Positions 45,464-56,035 of a DNA stretch of 64,000 nt are shown one piece after another. A program made the translations under genes and the position numbers. The stretch is from Macrotis lagotis (taxonomy: Eukaryota; Chordata; Mammalia; Peramelemorphia; Peramelidae), in contig NC_133666.1 in NCBI RefSeq assembly GCF_037893015.1, forward strand, positions 626,102,310 through 626,166,309, read 5' to 3'. Numbering within the stretch: position 1 is the first letter of the stretch; every line of letters begins with the position of its first letter. The notes under the pieces are model-generated. The model did not search any database and was not told the DNA's origin. It saw nothing but the letters and a program-made list of their open reading frames with translations.

Positions 45464-45587
45464 GGGGCGGCTTGGAGTCAGGAGTACCTGGGTTCAAATC
45501 CGGTCTCAGACACTTAATAATTACCTAGCTGTGTGGCCTTGGGCAAGCCACTTAACCCCATTTGCCTTGCAAAAACCTTTAAAAAAA
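45464..45587 (+). mobile_element. WSINE1-like SINE in HAL1 5' UTR
   Basis: The duplication aaaggctctgct flanks it. An internal deletion joins ggggcggc directly to ttggagtcagg, removing most of the head. Confidence 0.88.
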
Positions 45588-46141
45588 AAAGGCTCTGCTC
45601 CCCAGGTTGGAGGGGCAGCTGCCAGAGCAAAAGAACTTCAGCTTCCTGGAGGCAGCCCCAGGGCTCTGGAAGACATGGCGGGGGAGGCTCCTGAGCTACA
45701 CCATGGGGAGCACCAGGCACAAATTGGGGGAATAGGGGGGAGGGGGACCTCTGCCAGAGCAAGCACGTGAAGCCCAGCCCTCAGGGTACACAGCCAGCAG
45801 CATGGCAAGCTGAGTTCTAGGAAACAGAAGCTGGCGGAGCCGGTAAGCAGGAGCCTCCAGGGCATGAACCCATTGAACCTAGTGAGGGAGTGAAGAGAGA
45901 TAGACTGCTGAGTCCTGTCCCTGGAACAGGACTCTGGGGTTCTGACACATTCAGATCCTGGTCACAGTCTAGGCTCCCCCATAGAACAGCAGGGCCCCCA
46001 CCACCACAGCCCCGTGGCAGAGGGGGGTGCATATGGTCATTCACAGACCAGGAGGGAGGACAGAGCTTCACACACTGAGACCCTTGTGGCAGTGTCCCAA
46101 AAGCTCAGGAAGCACCTCAAAACCTGGCCCAGACTGGGAAA

Positions 46142-47355
46142 ATGAGCAAGCAGAGAAAAAAGAGGAAGACCATTGAGAAATACTTTGCCTATAAGCCCGA
46201 GAAGGATGAAAATACTCAGTCTGAAGATGAGGAAGCACAAGCTCCTGCATCGAAAGACTCCAAGAAAAACAGAAATTGGGCTCAGGCTATGACAGAGCTC
46301 AAAAAAGACTTTGAAAATCAAATGAGGGAGTTAGAAGAAAAACTGGGAAAAGAAATGACGGAGATGCAGGAAAAACATGAAAATGATGTCAGCAGCCTAG
46401 TCAAGGAAATCCAAAAAAATGCTGAAGAAAATAGCATGCTAAAAACCAGCTTAGGTCAAATGGATAAAACAGTTCAAAATGCTATTGAGAAGAATGCTTT
46501 GAAAAGCAAAATTGGGGGGCGGCTAGGTGGCGCAGTGGATAAAGCACCGGCCCTGGAGTCAGGAGTACTTGGGTTCAAATCCGGTCTCAGACACTTAATA
46601 ATTATCTAGCTGTGTGGCCTTGGGCAAGCCACTTAACCCCATTTGCCTTATAAAAACCTAAAAAAAAAAAGCAAAATTGGCCAGATGGAAAAAGAGATAA
46701 GAAAACTCTCTGAGGAAAACAACCTTCAGACAAAGAATAGAATTCAGGGAGATTGATGAATTTACCAGAAATCAGGAATCAATACTTAAAAAAAAATGAA
46801 AAATTAGAAGAAAATGTGAAATATCTTATTGAAAAAAACAACTGATATGGAAAACAGACTTAGGAAAGATAATTTAAAAATTATTGGAATATCTGAAAGT
46901 CATGATCAGGAAAAGGGCCTTGATATCATTTTCAAAGAATTACTACAGGAAAATTGCCCTGATATTCTAGAAGCAGAGGGCAAAATAGAAATGGAGAGAA
47001 TCCCCCGATCCCCGAGAAAGATCCCCCAAAACCAAACCCCAGGAATATTATAGCCAAATTCCAGAACTCCCAAGTCAAAGAGAAAATATTACAAGCAGCC
47101 AGAAGGACAGAGTTCAAATACCGTGGAGCTGCAGTCAGGATCACACAGGACTTAGCAGCAACTACATTGGAAGCTCGTAGGGCTTGGAATACAATATACC
47201 GGAAGGCAAAAGAGTTTAGAATGCAGCCAAGAATGAACTACCCAGCAAGGCTGAATGTCCTCTTCCAGGGAAAAAGATGGACTTTCAATGAACCAGGGGA
47301 ATTTCAAATGTGCCTGTTGGAATGGTCAGAGCTGAACAGAAGGTTTGATCTTTAG
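46142..47355 (+). pseudogene. L1-type ORF1 of the HAL1-like element (broken)
   Basis: It starts MSKQRKKRKTIEKYFAYKPE. A heptad-rich coiled coil follows (ELEEKLGKEMTEMQEKHEND), then after a SINE an RRM-like part (LRKDNLKIIGISESHDQEKG) and the C-terminal domain (TLEARRAWNTIYRKAKEFRM, later YPARLNVLFQGKRWTF). This is the trimeric RNA-binding L1 ORF1p layout. The frame is broken by a SINE insertion at 46516, a stop near 46756 and at least one frame change before 47167, so it is not functional. Confidence 0.85.
46516..46667 (+). mobile_element. WSINE1-like SINE inside ORF1
   Basis: It is flanked by the 14-base duplication aaaagcaaaattgg (46502-46515 and again after the A tail), proving insertion into the coiled-coil coding part. 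Confidence 0.93.
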
Positions 47356-47430
47356 ACTCAGGTGAAGCATGAAGATTGGAGAAGGAGAAAATATGAGGGA
47401 CTTGATGATGAACTGCATGTATTCTTTTTT

Positions 47431-47548
47431 TTTTTAAAGGTTTTTGCAAGGCAAATGGGGTTAAGTGGCTTGCCCAAGGCCACACAGCTAGGTAATTATT
47501 AAGTGTCTGAGACTGGATTTGAACCCAGGTACACCACCTAGCCACCCC
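47431..47548 (-). mobile_element. WSINE1-like SINE after ORF1, - strand
   Basis: The duplication tgcatgtattctt occurs on both sides. The head is partly deleted. Confidence 0.9.
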
Positions 47549-48004
47549 TGCATGTATTCTTGCATAGAAAAATGACACTGATTAATACTCATATGAAACT
47601 TCTCAGTTAATAGAGCAGGTAAGAAGGAGCTTTTATAGTTGAAGCACAGGGGAAAGCTGAATTTGAAGATAAAATATGGTGTAAAAATGGAGTCAATAGA
47701 AAAAAGGGAAATGTAATGGGAAAAAGAAAAAGGAGAGGGGGAATAGGCCAAGATATTTCATATAATAAGATTTTTCTTTATTACAATGAGCTATTGCAAT
47801 GACATGGAAGGGGGGAAGGCAAGGGGGAATGAGGGAACCTTTGCTCTCATCAGAGGTGGCTTGGAGAGGAAACAGCATATATACTCAATGGGGTACAGGC
47901 ATCTGGAGTAAGAAGGAGGGGGAAGGGGTGGGGATGTGAGTGATGGAGGAGAGGATGGACCATGTGGGGGAGAGTGGTCAGATATAACACATTTTCTTTT
48001 TTAC

Positions 48005-48143
48005 TTCTTGCAAGGGGCTGGGATTGGATGACCTGCCCAGAACCATAGGGCCAAGTGGATGCTGGGCCTAAGGAGTGGTATGGGGGCTCAGGGCCTCTTG
48101 GCCCCAGAGCCGGGATCTGTCCAATGGGCCACTCAGCTACCCT
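48005..48143 (-). mobile_element. Diverged GC-rich SINE-like block in HAL1 3' region
   Basis: 'ggcaagg..ggg ... gacctgcccag' through 'caatgggccactcagctacc' follows the antisense WSINE layout. It is much more GC-rich and diverged than the other copies. Confidence 0.6.
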
Positions 48144-48344
48144 ACAGCAGAGTCAGAGTGAAAGGAGAGAAAATATAGTACATGGTAGTGGAGAAATACG
48201 AAAGGAAGGAGTTGCAATCAACAATGGCAACAGTGGAAAAATATGGAAGTGACTTTTACGATGGACTTATCATAAAGAATGTGATCCACCCGTGACAGAG
48301 CTGTTGGTGTTGGAACAAAGACTCAAGCACATTTTTTATTATTA

Positions 48345-48492
48345 TTATTTGGGGGAGGGTGCAGGGCAAATGGGGCTGGGTGGCCTGCCTGGGGCCCCAT
48401 AGCAGGGTGATCTTTGGGTGTCTGAGGCCAGATTTGGACCCAGGTGCTCCTGGCTCAGAGGCCAATGCTCTGTCCGCCACCCAGCCACCCCT
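48345..48492 (-). mobile_element. GC-rich SINE-like block 2 in HAL1 3' region
   Basis: It reads 'gggcaaatggggctgggtgg' through 'ctgtccgccacccagccacc', antisense. It is preceded by an ATT-rich spacer. Confidence 0.7.
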
Positions 48493-48514
48493 ACTATTAT
48501 TACTATTTTATTTT

Positions 48515-48676
48515 GGGTCTTTTTTTTTTTTTTTTGGTTTTTGTAGGGCAGCGGGGTTCGGGTGGCTTGCATGTCACACGGCTAGGTAATTGTTGTGTGT
48601 ACGGGGCTGGATGTGGGCTCAGGTGCTCATGGCTCCAGGGTTGGTGCTCCATCCATTGTGCCACCTGGCCATACCT
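48515..48676 (-). mobile_element. GC-rich SINE-like block 3 in HAL1 3' region
   Basis: It reads 'gggcagcggggttcgggtgg' through 'ccattgtgccacctggcca', antisense. It is again bordered by ATT-rich spacers, giving a tandem look with block 2. Confidence 0.7.
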
Positions 48677-48847
48677 ACAATTATTACTATTATTTTTTTA
48701 TTTTAATTTTTTTCTCTCCCTTTTATCACTCAAGCAAGTCTATATTTATGGGGGGGAGGGGGTATTTCATTTACTCTTAAACAAGAATATTTTATTAATG
48801 TAAAAAATTATTTGTACAAAATGAGAATAAACATTAAATAAAAAAAA

Positions 48848-48960
48848 TTACCTCTTTGACATTTCCCATCCACTGCTCCTAGTAACTTCCCTTCAGGGAC
48901 AAGTAAATCTTTGTCCTCTTAGAGATCATAGCTCCGCAGATCGTTGAAGACAATTATGTC
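48848..48960 (-). mobile_element. Ancient CR1/L3-like repeat, right half
   Basis: This continues 45005-45145 across the insertions ('cttcccttcagggacaagta', 'cctcttagagatcatagctc'). Confidence 0.45.
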
Positions 48961-49332
48961 TTCTTACTAACTCTTCTTTTCTCACCTTCCTCCTCTTCTC
49001 CCCTTTCTTCTTTCTTTTCCCTTCTCCCACTCTTTCATTCTGGTCTTTTCTCATTCTCTCACCCCCTTACTGCTCCTAAGGCATCTTTTCTCTGATTAAA
49101 ATGACTAAAATTTCACTGTTAGAAACCTTGTTAAAATTGTAATTTGTGACACCTCACAGGAGTATTTGACTTTTAAATATCCCAGAGAGAATTCCTTATG
49201 ATAGGAATTTAGCATTGTAGACTGATGTGAACAGAGACCTATGGGGCCAGAGGGTGTTCTGGAAGGGAATCTCCTCATATCACTTCACATCACACCAGGT
49301 GGGCACCAGCCTCATCTGCCTATGACTGATTA

Positions 49333-49604
49333 ATGTTTGTCCTTCATTGTCAAAGACCATGACATCAGGGAGGTGGTGCTGTGCTAAGTCACCAGCCTCA
49401 CTTTCTCCTCCAGAGTCATCTGGGTCTAGTGGCTAGATATGAATCAGGACGACTGGAGATGGCCCTGGATGGAAGGCAATCAGGGTTTAGTGACTTGCTC
49501 AAGATCACACAGCTAGCAAATAGCAAGTGTCTGAGACTGGATTCGAACTCCTGTCCTCCTGACTCCAAGGCCAGTGCTCTATCCACTGCACCACCTAACT
49601 GCCC
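49333..49604 (-). mobile_element. Longer marsupial SINE (Mar1-like), - strand
   Basis: The left end is the tail 'tgtttgtccttcattgtcaa', then 'aggacgactggagatggccc', then a WSINE-like core and head ending gcaccacctaactgccc. The tail resembles the 3' end of the non-L1 LINE at 55260-55310 and 450-480, which suggests shared retrotransposition machinery. Confidence 0.75.
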
Positions 49605-49796
49605 AATTATGACCAGTCAGCACAATGAAATAAAAGTTCCTTCAAATAAAGATTCATGAGAGCTGGCACAATCAAATTTAGATCAAAGTTCAGCAAAGGG
49701 GGAAAGGGAAACAGACCTTAAAAAGCCCATTCGTTTTGCAACCTTTGCCAGAAAAATCATTTTGGTGGTTTTAACATACTCTGGCCATTTTTTTTT

Positions 49797-49941
49797 AGAT
49801 TTTTCAAGGCAATGGAGTTAAGTGGCTTGCTTGCCCAGGGCCACAATGCTAGGTAATTATTAAGTGTCTGAGGTCGGATTTGAACCCAGATACTCCTGAC
49901 TTCAAGGCTAGTGCTCTATTCACTGAGCCACCTAGCTGCTC
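49797..49941 (-). mobile_element. WSINE1-like SINE, - strand
   Basis: The duplication ctggccatttttttta occurs on both sides. Confidence 0.92.
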
Positions 49942-49984
49942 CTGGCCATTTTTTTTAAGAAGAGAATACTATTGAATTTTTCTT

Positions 49985-50115
49985 ATTCAATTTAATTCCA
50001 TTAAATTCAACTTAATGCCTACTATTCGCTATGTAGAGTGTTAGGCATTGGGGGTACCAAAACAAAAATGAACCCATTCCTGTCCTTAAGGTGCCTACAT
50101 TCTTTTGGTGGGGTG
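49985..50115 (-). mobile_element. L2 3' end, antisense
   Basis: It reads 'cttaatgcctactattcgct' then 'tgtccttaaggtgcctacat'. Confidence 0.5.
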
Positions 50116-50494
50116 AGGGTAGGAAGGAAGAATGACACAAAATGTAGTCATTCCTAAAGAAAGACATGAATCTAAAGTGAAAGGTAGTTGTTAGGGCTTC
50201 CATGAGGCAGGGGAAAAGAACAGAATGAGTTGATCAGGAAAAACAGGAATCATCATAGCAAGGTATGAACTAATTTCTCAGTTCCTTCACCTGATATAGA
50301 TGGTAATGAGGTTGATTCTGATTAACCATAAAATGACTCTAAAAGCCATTGTTGCCAGTGGATCTTTGCTCAAAGGCTGGATTCTGACATCATGTTTCTT
50401 TGGGAATTAAAAATTCCCTTCACCCCTCTACATAGGAGATCTCACCATTCAGGAACTGGGTCTTTGAACTCCTGACTAGGGGTGTGTGTAAGCA

Positions 50495-51220
50495 CATTCT
50501 ATCATGTACTTCTGCCATAAATAGCAATTGCCTACCACTACTGGGTCTATACCCTGAAAAGATGATGAAAAATGATAAAAATGTCACTTGTACAAAAGTA
50601 TTCATAGCAGCCCTGTTTGTGGTGGCAAAGAATTGGAAATCAAGTTAAATGTCCTTCAATTGGGGAATGGCTTAGCAAACTGTGGTATATGTATGTCATG
50701 GAATACTATTGTTCTATTAGAAACCAGGAGGGATGGGAATTCAGGGAAGCATAGAAGGATTTGCTTGAACTGATGCTGAGTGAGATGAGCAGAACCAGAA
50801 AAACACTGTACTCTCTACCAGCAACATGGGGGTGATGATCAACCTTGATGGACTTGCTCATTCCATCAGGGCAACAATCAGGGAAAATTTTGGGCTGTCT
50901 GCAATGGACAATACCATCTGTATCCAGATAAAGAGCCGTGGAGTTTGAACAAAGTTCAAGGACTATTCCCTTTAATTTAGAAAAAAAAAAACACCAGATA
51001 TCTTATTGTCTGATCTTGCTATCTCTTATACTTTTTGTTTCTTCCTTAAGGATATGATTTCTCTCTCATCACACTCAATTTGGATCAATGTACAACAGGC
51101 AAACCATGTAAAGACTGACAGATTGCTTTCCGTGGGGGGGGGATGGGGGGAGGGAAGTAAGATTTATAAAAGTATATTAAAAGAAAATGTATTAAAAGAA
51201 ATATCCAAGTAGCTGAATCC
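50495..51220 (+). mobile_element. L1 3' region, + strand
   Basis: It reads 'gtattcatagcagccctgtt', 'caattggggaatggcttagc' and 'gatgctgagtgagatgagca', and ends in a G-rich tract and an AT-rich tail. It is the sense version of 43492-44770. Confidence 0.75.
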
Positions 51221-51499
51221 CAGTGTTGTATTTAAAAGAGAATTTAAAAAAATATGTAACATATGGAAAACTAAAGATGTGCAGCTAATCTCGCTTTATA
51301 TTAAAATTTTTCCTGATAAAAAAATATGAAGGACAAACATTGAACTCGGAAGATGAGTCTTCCTGACTCCAGGCCCAGTACTCTATCTAAACTCTTCATT
51401 GTCTGGCTACCTAAATAAGGATAGTGTCTATAAAAGGTGATCTTGCTTACTATAAAATTATAGAATCTTGGAGTTTGAAGGAACCTCATAGATCATCTA

Positions 51500-52315
51500 A
51501 TCTAGGGATTAGCTTTAAGAAACATACACCACAAAATGGACCTGCCTACACAAAAAATATTCATACTAATTGGAATTGGAAATTGAGAGGATGTCCATCA
51601 GCTGGGGAATGGCTGAACAAATTGTGTTAAACGGATGTAATGGGATAGATACTATTGTGCTATAAGAAATGTTTCAAAAAACTTGGAAACACTTTCATGA
51701 ACTGATGCTGAGTGAAGCAGAACCAGGAGAGCATTTTACACAATAGCAGCAACATTGTGTGATGATCAGCTGATAGACTTAGCTCTTCCCAGTAATATAA
51801 TAAATCCAAAAGACTTGTGATGGAAAATGTCATCTAGATCCAGAGAAAGAACAATAGAGTTTAAATGCAGACTAAAGCATACTATTTTCGCTTTTTTAAA
51901 TTTGTTGTTTTATTATTTCTTGCTCATGGTTTTTTTTTTTTGTTCTGATTCTTTTACAACATGACTAATCTGGAAATATGTTTAATATAATATTACATGT
52001 ATAACCTCTATCAAATTACTTACTGTTTTGGGGAGGAAGGGAGAAAAATGTGGAACTCACAATCTTATAAAAATAAATGATGAAGGGGTGGCTAGGTGGC
52101 GCAGTGGATAAAGCACTGGCTCTGGAGTCAGGAGTACTTGAGTTCAAATCCAGCCTCAGACACTTGATAATTACCTAGCTGTGTGGCCTTGAGCAAGCCA
52201 CTTAACCCCATTGCCTAGCAAAAACCTCAAACAAACAAACACATAAATAAATAAAAGATGAAAACTATCTTTATATGTAATTGAAAATAATAAAATACTA
52301 TTTTTTTTTAAAAAT
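51500..52315 (+). mobile_element. Second L1 3' region, + strand, with SINE in tail
   Basis: It shows the same blocks as 50495-51220 ('ggggaatggctgaacaaatt', 'gaactgatgctgagtgaagc'), ending 'taattgaaaataataaaata' after the SINE. It is a separate copy, not a duplication, since the internal changes differ. Confidence 0.75.
52085..52250 (+). mobile_element. WSINE1-like SINE, + strand
   Basis: It is flanked by aaataaatgatgaa / aaataaaagatgaa. The tail contains CAAA and TAAA repeats. Confidence 0.9.
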
Positions 52316-52749
52316 CACACTTCGCCTTTTAGCCTTCATTTGATTCATTGGAAATAATGATGAGTGGAAAATTTAGCCTAGATTTCAATGATATCCATAA
52401 AATACTCATTATCACTGTGTACAAACACTCCAATTAACCATGAGCGTTGTTGCTCTGAGATAACAAGACTGATTTCTCAGATAGGTCCAGTTTTTAGGGA
52501 ATTTTCCCTTGCTTCATCAGTCCTAATTGTGGCTTCCTTGCTTTGTATCTAAATCTGCCACCAGAGATTACACAGAATAAGTTAATTCCCTTTTTCACAT
52601 GACAGTCTTTTAAATATCTGAAGACAGCCTCAGTACCTTTTCGAGGTTAAACATTCTCCATTCATTCAACTGATTTTTGGATATCCTGATTGAGTCATCT
52701 AAATACTGCCATCTTGTTGACTTTAGTCTCATCCTGATCCTGCTATGGG

Positions 52750-53408
52750 GTGGATGATATGTTCAAGGAAGACTAGTACTTCTGCTGTGAGGGCTGCTCA
52801 GCCCCTTTTAAAACTGAAGAGAAAGATGAGATGTGAGATTAACAAAGGCAATGTGTGGCGCAAAGTGCTGGACTAATCACAGACTCATCCTCTCTGAGCC
52901 AAATACTCATAATCAACTGAAACAGCAGCCCCAAGGCAGAATGACTATCAGAAGAATTTATTACCCCCAAGAATTCAAGGATGCCTCCATTTTCCATATC
53001 TAATAAAGAGAACAGATTGTGACAATCACAAGGGTATTTCTCTTTTAGTCATTGCTTGTAAGATTATTGCCAGAGTCCTTCTCAATAGACTGATTCTTCA
53101 CCTGAAAGATGGTCATCTCCCTGAGAGCCAAGTGGCTTCAGAAAGGGTCAAGGAACAGTTGATGTGCTGTTTGCTACTAGACAACTCCAGGGTTTGTGTA
53201 GAACATTTATAGTTCTGACCAAGAATTTTGATACTGTCAGTCATGAGGGCTTATGGTAAAATATATCAAAATCTGGCCTGGAGAGCTAATCAGTTTTGTG
53301 GGTCACTTTCATTATGGCTGCATGCCCACGTTCCGGATAATGGATAATCTTCCTGAGATTTCCCAGTTGCCAATGGAGTGAAACAAGGCTGTATCATTGC
53401 TCCCATGC
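52750..53408 (+). mobile_element. Non-L1 LINE, reverse transcriptase part
   Basis: Three frames give GISLLVIACKIIARVLLNRL, LPESQVASE and VANGVKQGCIIAPML. These are RT motifs of an endonuclease-encoding LINE that is not L1. The frame has many stops. The element is cut at 53408 by an L1 3' end and resumes at about 54395. Confidence 0.7.
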
Positions 53409-54390
53409 TTTTTTCTTAAATTAACATTTTATTTGTTTTCCAATTATATACAATAGTAGTACCTACCTATCATTTTTTTGTAAGGTTTTGGATTTTACAA
53501 TTCCCCCCACCTTCCCTTCCTCCCCCCACCCAGAAGTCTGTCTGATAGTCTTTATAGTGTTTCTCTGCTATACATTGATCGAAACTGAATGTGTTTTAAG
53601 GGTAAACATAAACCCCCACCACCACCAGAAGATGAGAAACCTCAAGAATAGAGAGAGAGAAAAAAATATATACTTCAGTCTGTGTTCAGATTCCAATGAC
53701 TCTATCTCTGGGGTGAGTTGCTTTCTTTATCATAAGTCCACCAGAGTAGTTGCTTCAATATTTTCCCCTCAGTTGCTATTACTAGCTGTACCTCCACTCT
53801 ATTTCTCTCCACTCTCATTTGATTCTATTCTCTCTCTCTCCTTTCATCTTGGCCCTGTCCAAAAGTGTGTTGTATCTGAGTGCTCTCTCCCTCAATCTTC
53901 CCTCTCTTCTATCACCTATTCCCCCCTTCCCTCCCCCCCCCATTCCCCCTTATCCCATCCCTTTCTTCTCCTTTTTCTCTCTAGGGTAAGATAGATTTCT
54001 TCACCCTATTAAGTGTGTATGTTATTTCCGCTCTGAGCCATTTCTTTTTTTTTTAATTTATCCAGATTCTATTTATTTATTTTTTAAAGAAAGAGTTTAT
54101 TAGGGGCAGCTAGGCGGCATAGTGGATAAAGCACTGGCTCTGGAGTCAGGAGTACCTGGGTTCAAATCCGGTCTCAGACACTTAATAATTACCTAGCTGT
54201 GTGGCCTTGGGTATGCCACTTAACACTGTTTGCCTTGCAAAAACCTAAAAAAAAAAGAGTTTATTTATTTTGAGTTTTGCAATTTCTCCCCCATTCTTGC
54301 TTCCCTCCCCCCATCCCCCACAGAAGGCATTGTTTGTGTTTACATTGGTTCTATGTTATATATTGATCTCAGTTGAATGTTTCCACCTAA
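53409..54390 (-). mobile_element. L1-type 3' ends, antisense, inserted in the LINE
   Basis: Two similar pyrimidine-rich 3' ends lie side by side (53409-53990 and 54050-54390, the latter split by a SINE). Both start with an A/T-rich poly(T) edge and have 'ttgatc' plus 'tgaatgt' blocks and a C-rich tract. Confidence 0.55.
54103..54254 (+). mobile_element. WSINE1-like SINE, + strand
   Basis: The duplication aagagtttatt lies on both sides. Confidence 0.92.
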
Positions 54391-54394
54391 TTAG

Positions 54395-55310
54395 CACCAA
54401 ATGAACTCAGGTGCTTTATCAGTCAGCACCACACCATCCACATGTGGACCCATCAGTGACAACATGCAGAGAAGTTTTTAATACTGTGGATGGAGTTCAC
54501 TTTACCTCAGCAGTGTGATTTCCAAGGAGGAAATGAGATTGTCACATAGAGCTATTGGAAGACTCCCAAGGAAAATGTGAGAAAGAAAAGATTATTATAT
54601 TGACTACCAAACTGAAAGTCTACAGAGGCATGGTACTGACCTTATTACTATATGCCTGTGAAACTCGGACAGTCTTAGCATCAACATGGGAGGAAACTGA
54701 ATCGCTTCCATTTACATCGTCTTAGGAAGATTCTGAAATCACCTGACAGGAGAAGACACCAGACACTGAGGTCCTTCCTCAAGCTAATCTGCCAAGCATT
54801 CAAACATACTACAGAGAGTGTAACTACAATGGGCTGCCCATGTTGATAAAATGCCAAATGTATGGTTACGAAAAAGACTATTTTATAGAGAACTCACAAA
54901 GTACAAGTATTCACACACCATGGGGGTGCGGGGAGGTATGGGAGGGGAGAAGGTCAGAAAAAGTGATACAAGGACACTCTGAAGGTCTCATTGTAGAACT
55001 TTAGATTTGACTGCTATGGCATGGGAAACACTGGCACAGGACCTCCCAACATGGCACACTCTTATCAGAGAGGGTAATGCACTATATAAACAAAGGAGAA
55101 TTGAAGCAGCTCACAGGAAATGTGAGATGAGTAAATTTAGAGTACCTGTCCCAGATGTTCACATGGACTATTTGTACCTGACTTGTGGTAGATCATTCCA
55201 AACCGGTATTGGTCTGATCAGATATAGTTGGGACAAATTTTAACTCATCTCTAAGATAGTGATGTTGTTTTGATCTTCAATAACAAAGGAAAAGAAACAA
55301 CCAACTTCTT
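54395..55310 (+). mobile_element. Non-L1 LINE, C-terminal ORF part and 3' tail
   Basis: It contains the 'KLKVYRGMVLTLLLYACET' block and the C-terminal reading at 55007-55243 (TAMAWETLAQDLPTWHTLIR, later YLTCGRSFQTGIGLI, a C..CGR-F zinc-finger-like end). The tail is 'gatcttcaataacaaaggaa'. It has the same family and parts as 440-1175. Confidence 0.7.
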
Positions 55311-55394
55311 TTCATCATTTTCCTTGACATTCTAGATCTTTTATTTTTCCAAATATAATTTGTTATTATTCTATAGAATTCTAGAAAAGTATCC

Positions 55395-56035
55395 CTTGGT
55401 AATTTGATCAGACTGCAGCTTCAGAGGTCTATCCTTTATAAGAAAGTGCCACCAGCAATTAATCAGTTCAATCAAGCTTTGGATTGCCAGACAGCTATTC
55501 AGCTCCTTAAACTGTCTCACAAGTACAGACCTGAGACAAAGCAAGAGAAGAAGCAAAGGCTGTTGGCTTCCGGCTGAAGAAAAAGCTGCTGGCAAAGGAG
55601 ACCCCACTAAAAGACCATCTGTCCTCAGAGCAGGTGTTAACACTGTAACTACTCTGGTAGAAAACAAGAAGGCACAGTTAGTAGTGATTGCACATGATGT
55701 GGACCCCATTGAGCTAGTAATCTTCCTGCTTTGTGCCAAAAAATGGTGGTTCTCTACTGTATTATCAAAGGTAAAGCCAGACTTGGTTGCTTAGTTCACA
55801 GAAACACCTGCACAAGCATTGCCTTCTCACAAGTTAACCCTGATGATAAGGGAGCCCTGGCAAAGCTGGAAGAAGCCATCAAAACCAATTACAATGACAG
55901 ATATGATAAGATCTGTAGTCATTGGGGTGGCAATGTCTGGGTCCAAAATCAGTGGCTCATATTGCCAAGCTGGAAAAAGCAAAAGCTAAGAAACTTGCAA
56001 CCAAACTGGGTTAAATGCATGTTTGATTTTTCCCT
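55395..56035 (+). pseudogene. RPL7A: Processed RPL7A pseudogene, 5' truncated
   Basis: Readable pieces match ribosomal protein eL8: [16 protein letters not shown], then [52 protein letters not shown] and later SHWGGNV. No intron is present and an A-rich tail follows at 56036-56070. The first quarter of the protein is missing and several stops and frame changes occur, so it is a dead retrocopy of a cytosolic ribosomal protein gene. Confidence 0.92.

Larger units (their letters stand above)
45290..48845 (+). mobile_element. HAL1-like half-L1 (ORF1 only), nested with SINEs
   Basis: The element starts with an L1-type leader ('ggagccaagatggcaacagg') at about 45297. It then has about 840 bases of 5' UTR, an ORF1 at 46142, about 1.4 kb of 3' sequence and an A-rich end ('aataaacattaaataaaaaa'). 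No ORF2 endonuclease or reverse transcriptase is present, as in half-L1 elements. The flanking duplication aaaaaaattacctc appears at both ends (one-base difference). Three WSINE copies and three divergent SINE-like blocks lie inside. Confidence 0.8.

Noticed and set aside
45514-46321. Several ORFs on both strands of the half-L1 5' region
   Set aside because: They arise from the GC-rich L1-type leader. Only the ORF1 reading from 46142 has family support.
53488-53994. 168-residue plus-strand ORF, the longest in the window
   Set aside because: It lies in the pyrimidine-rich strand of an antisense L1 3' end. Its composition (S, L, P, F) reflects C/T-rich DNA.
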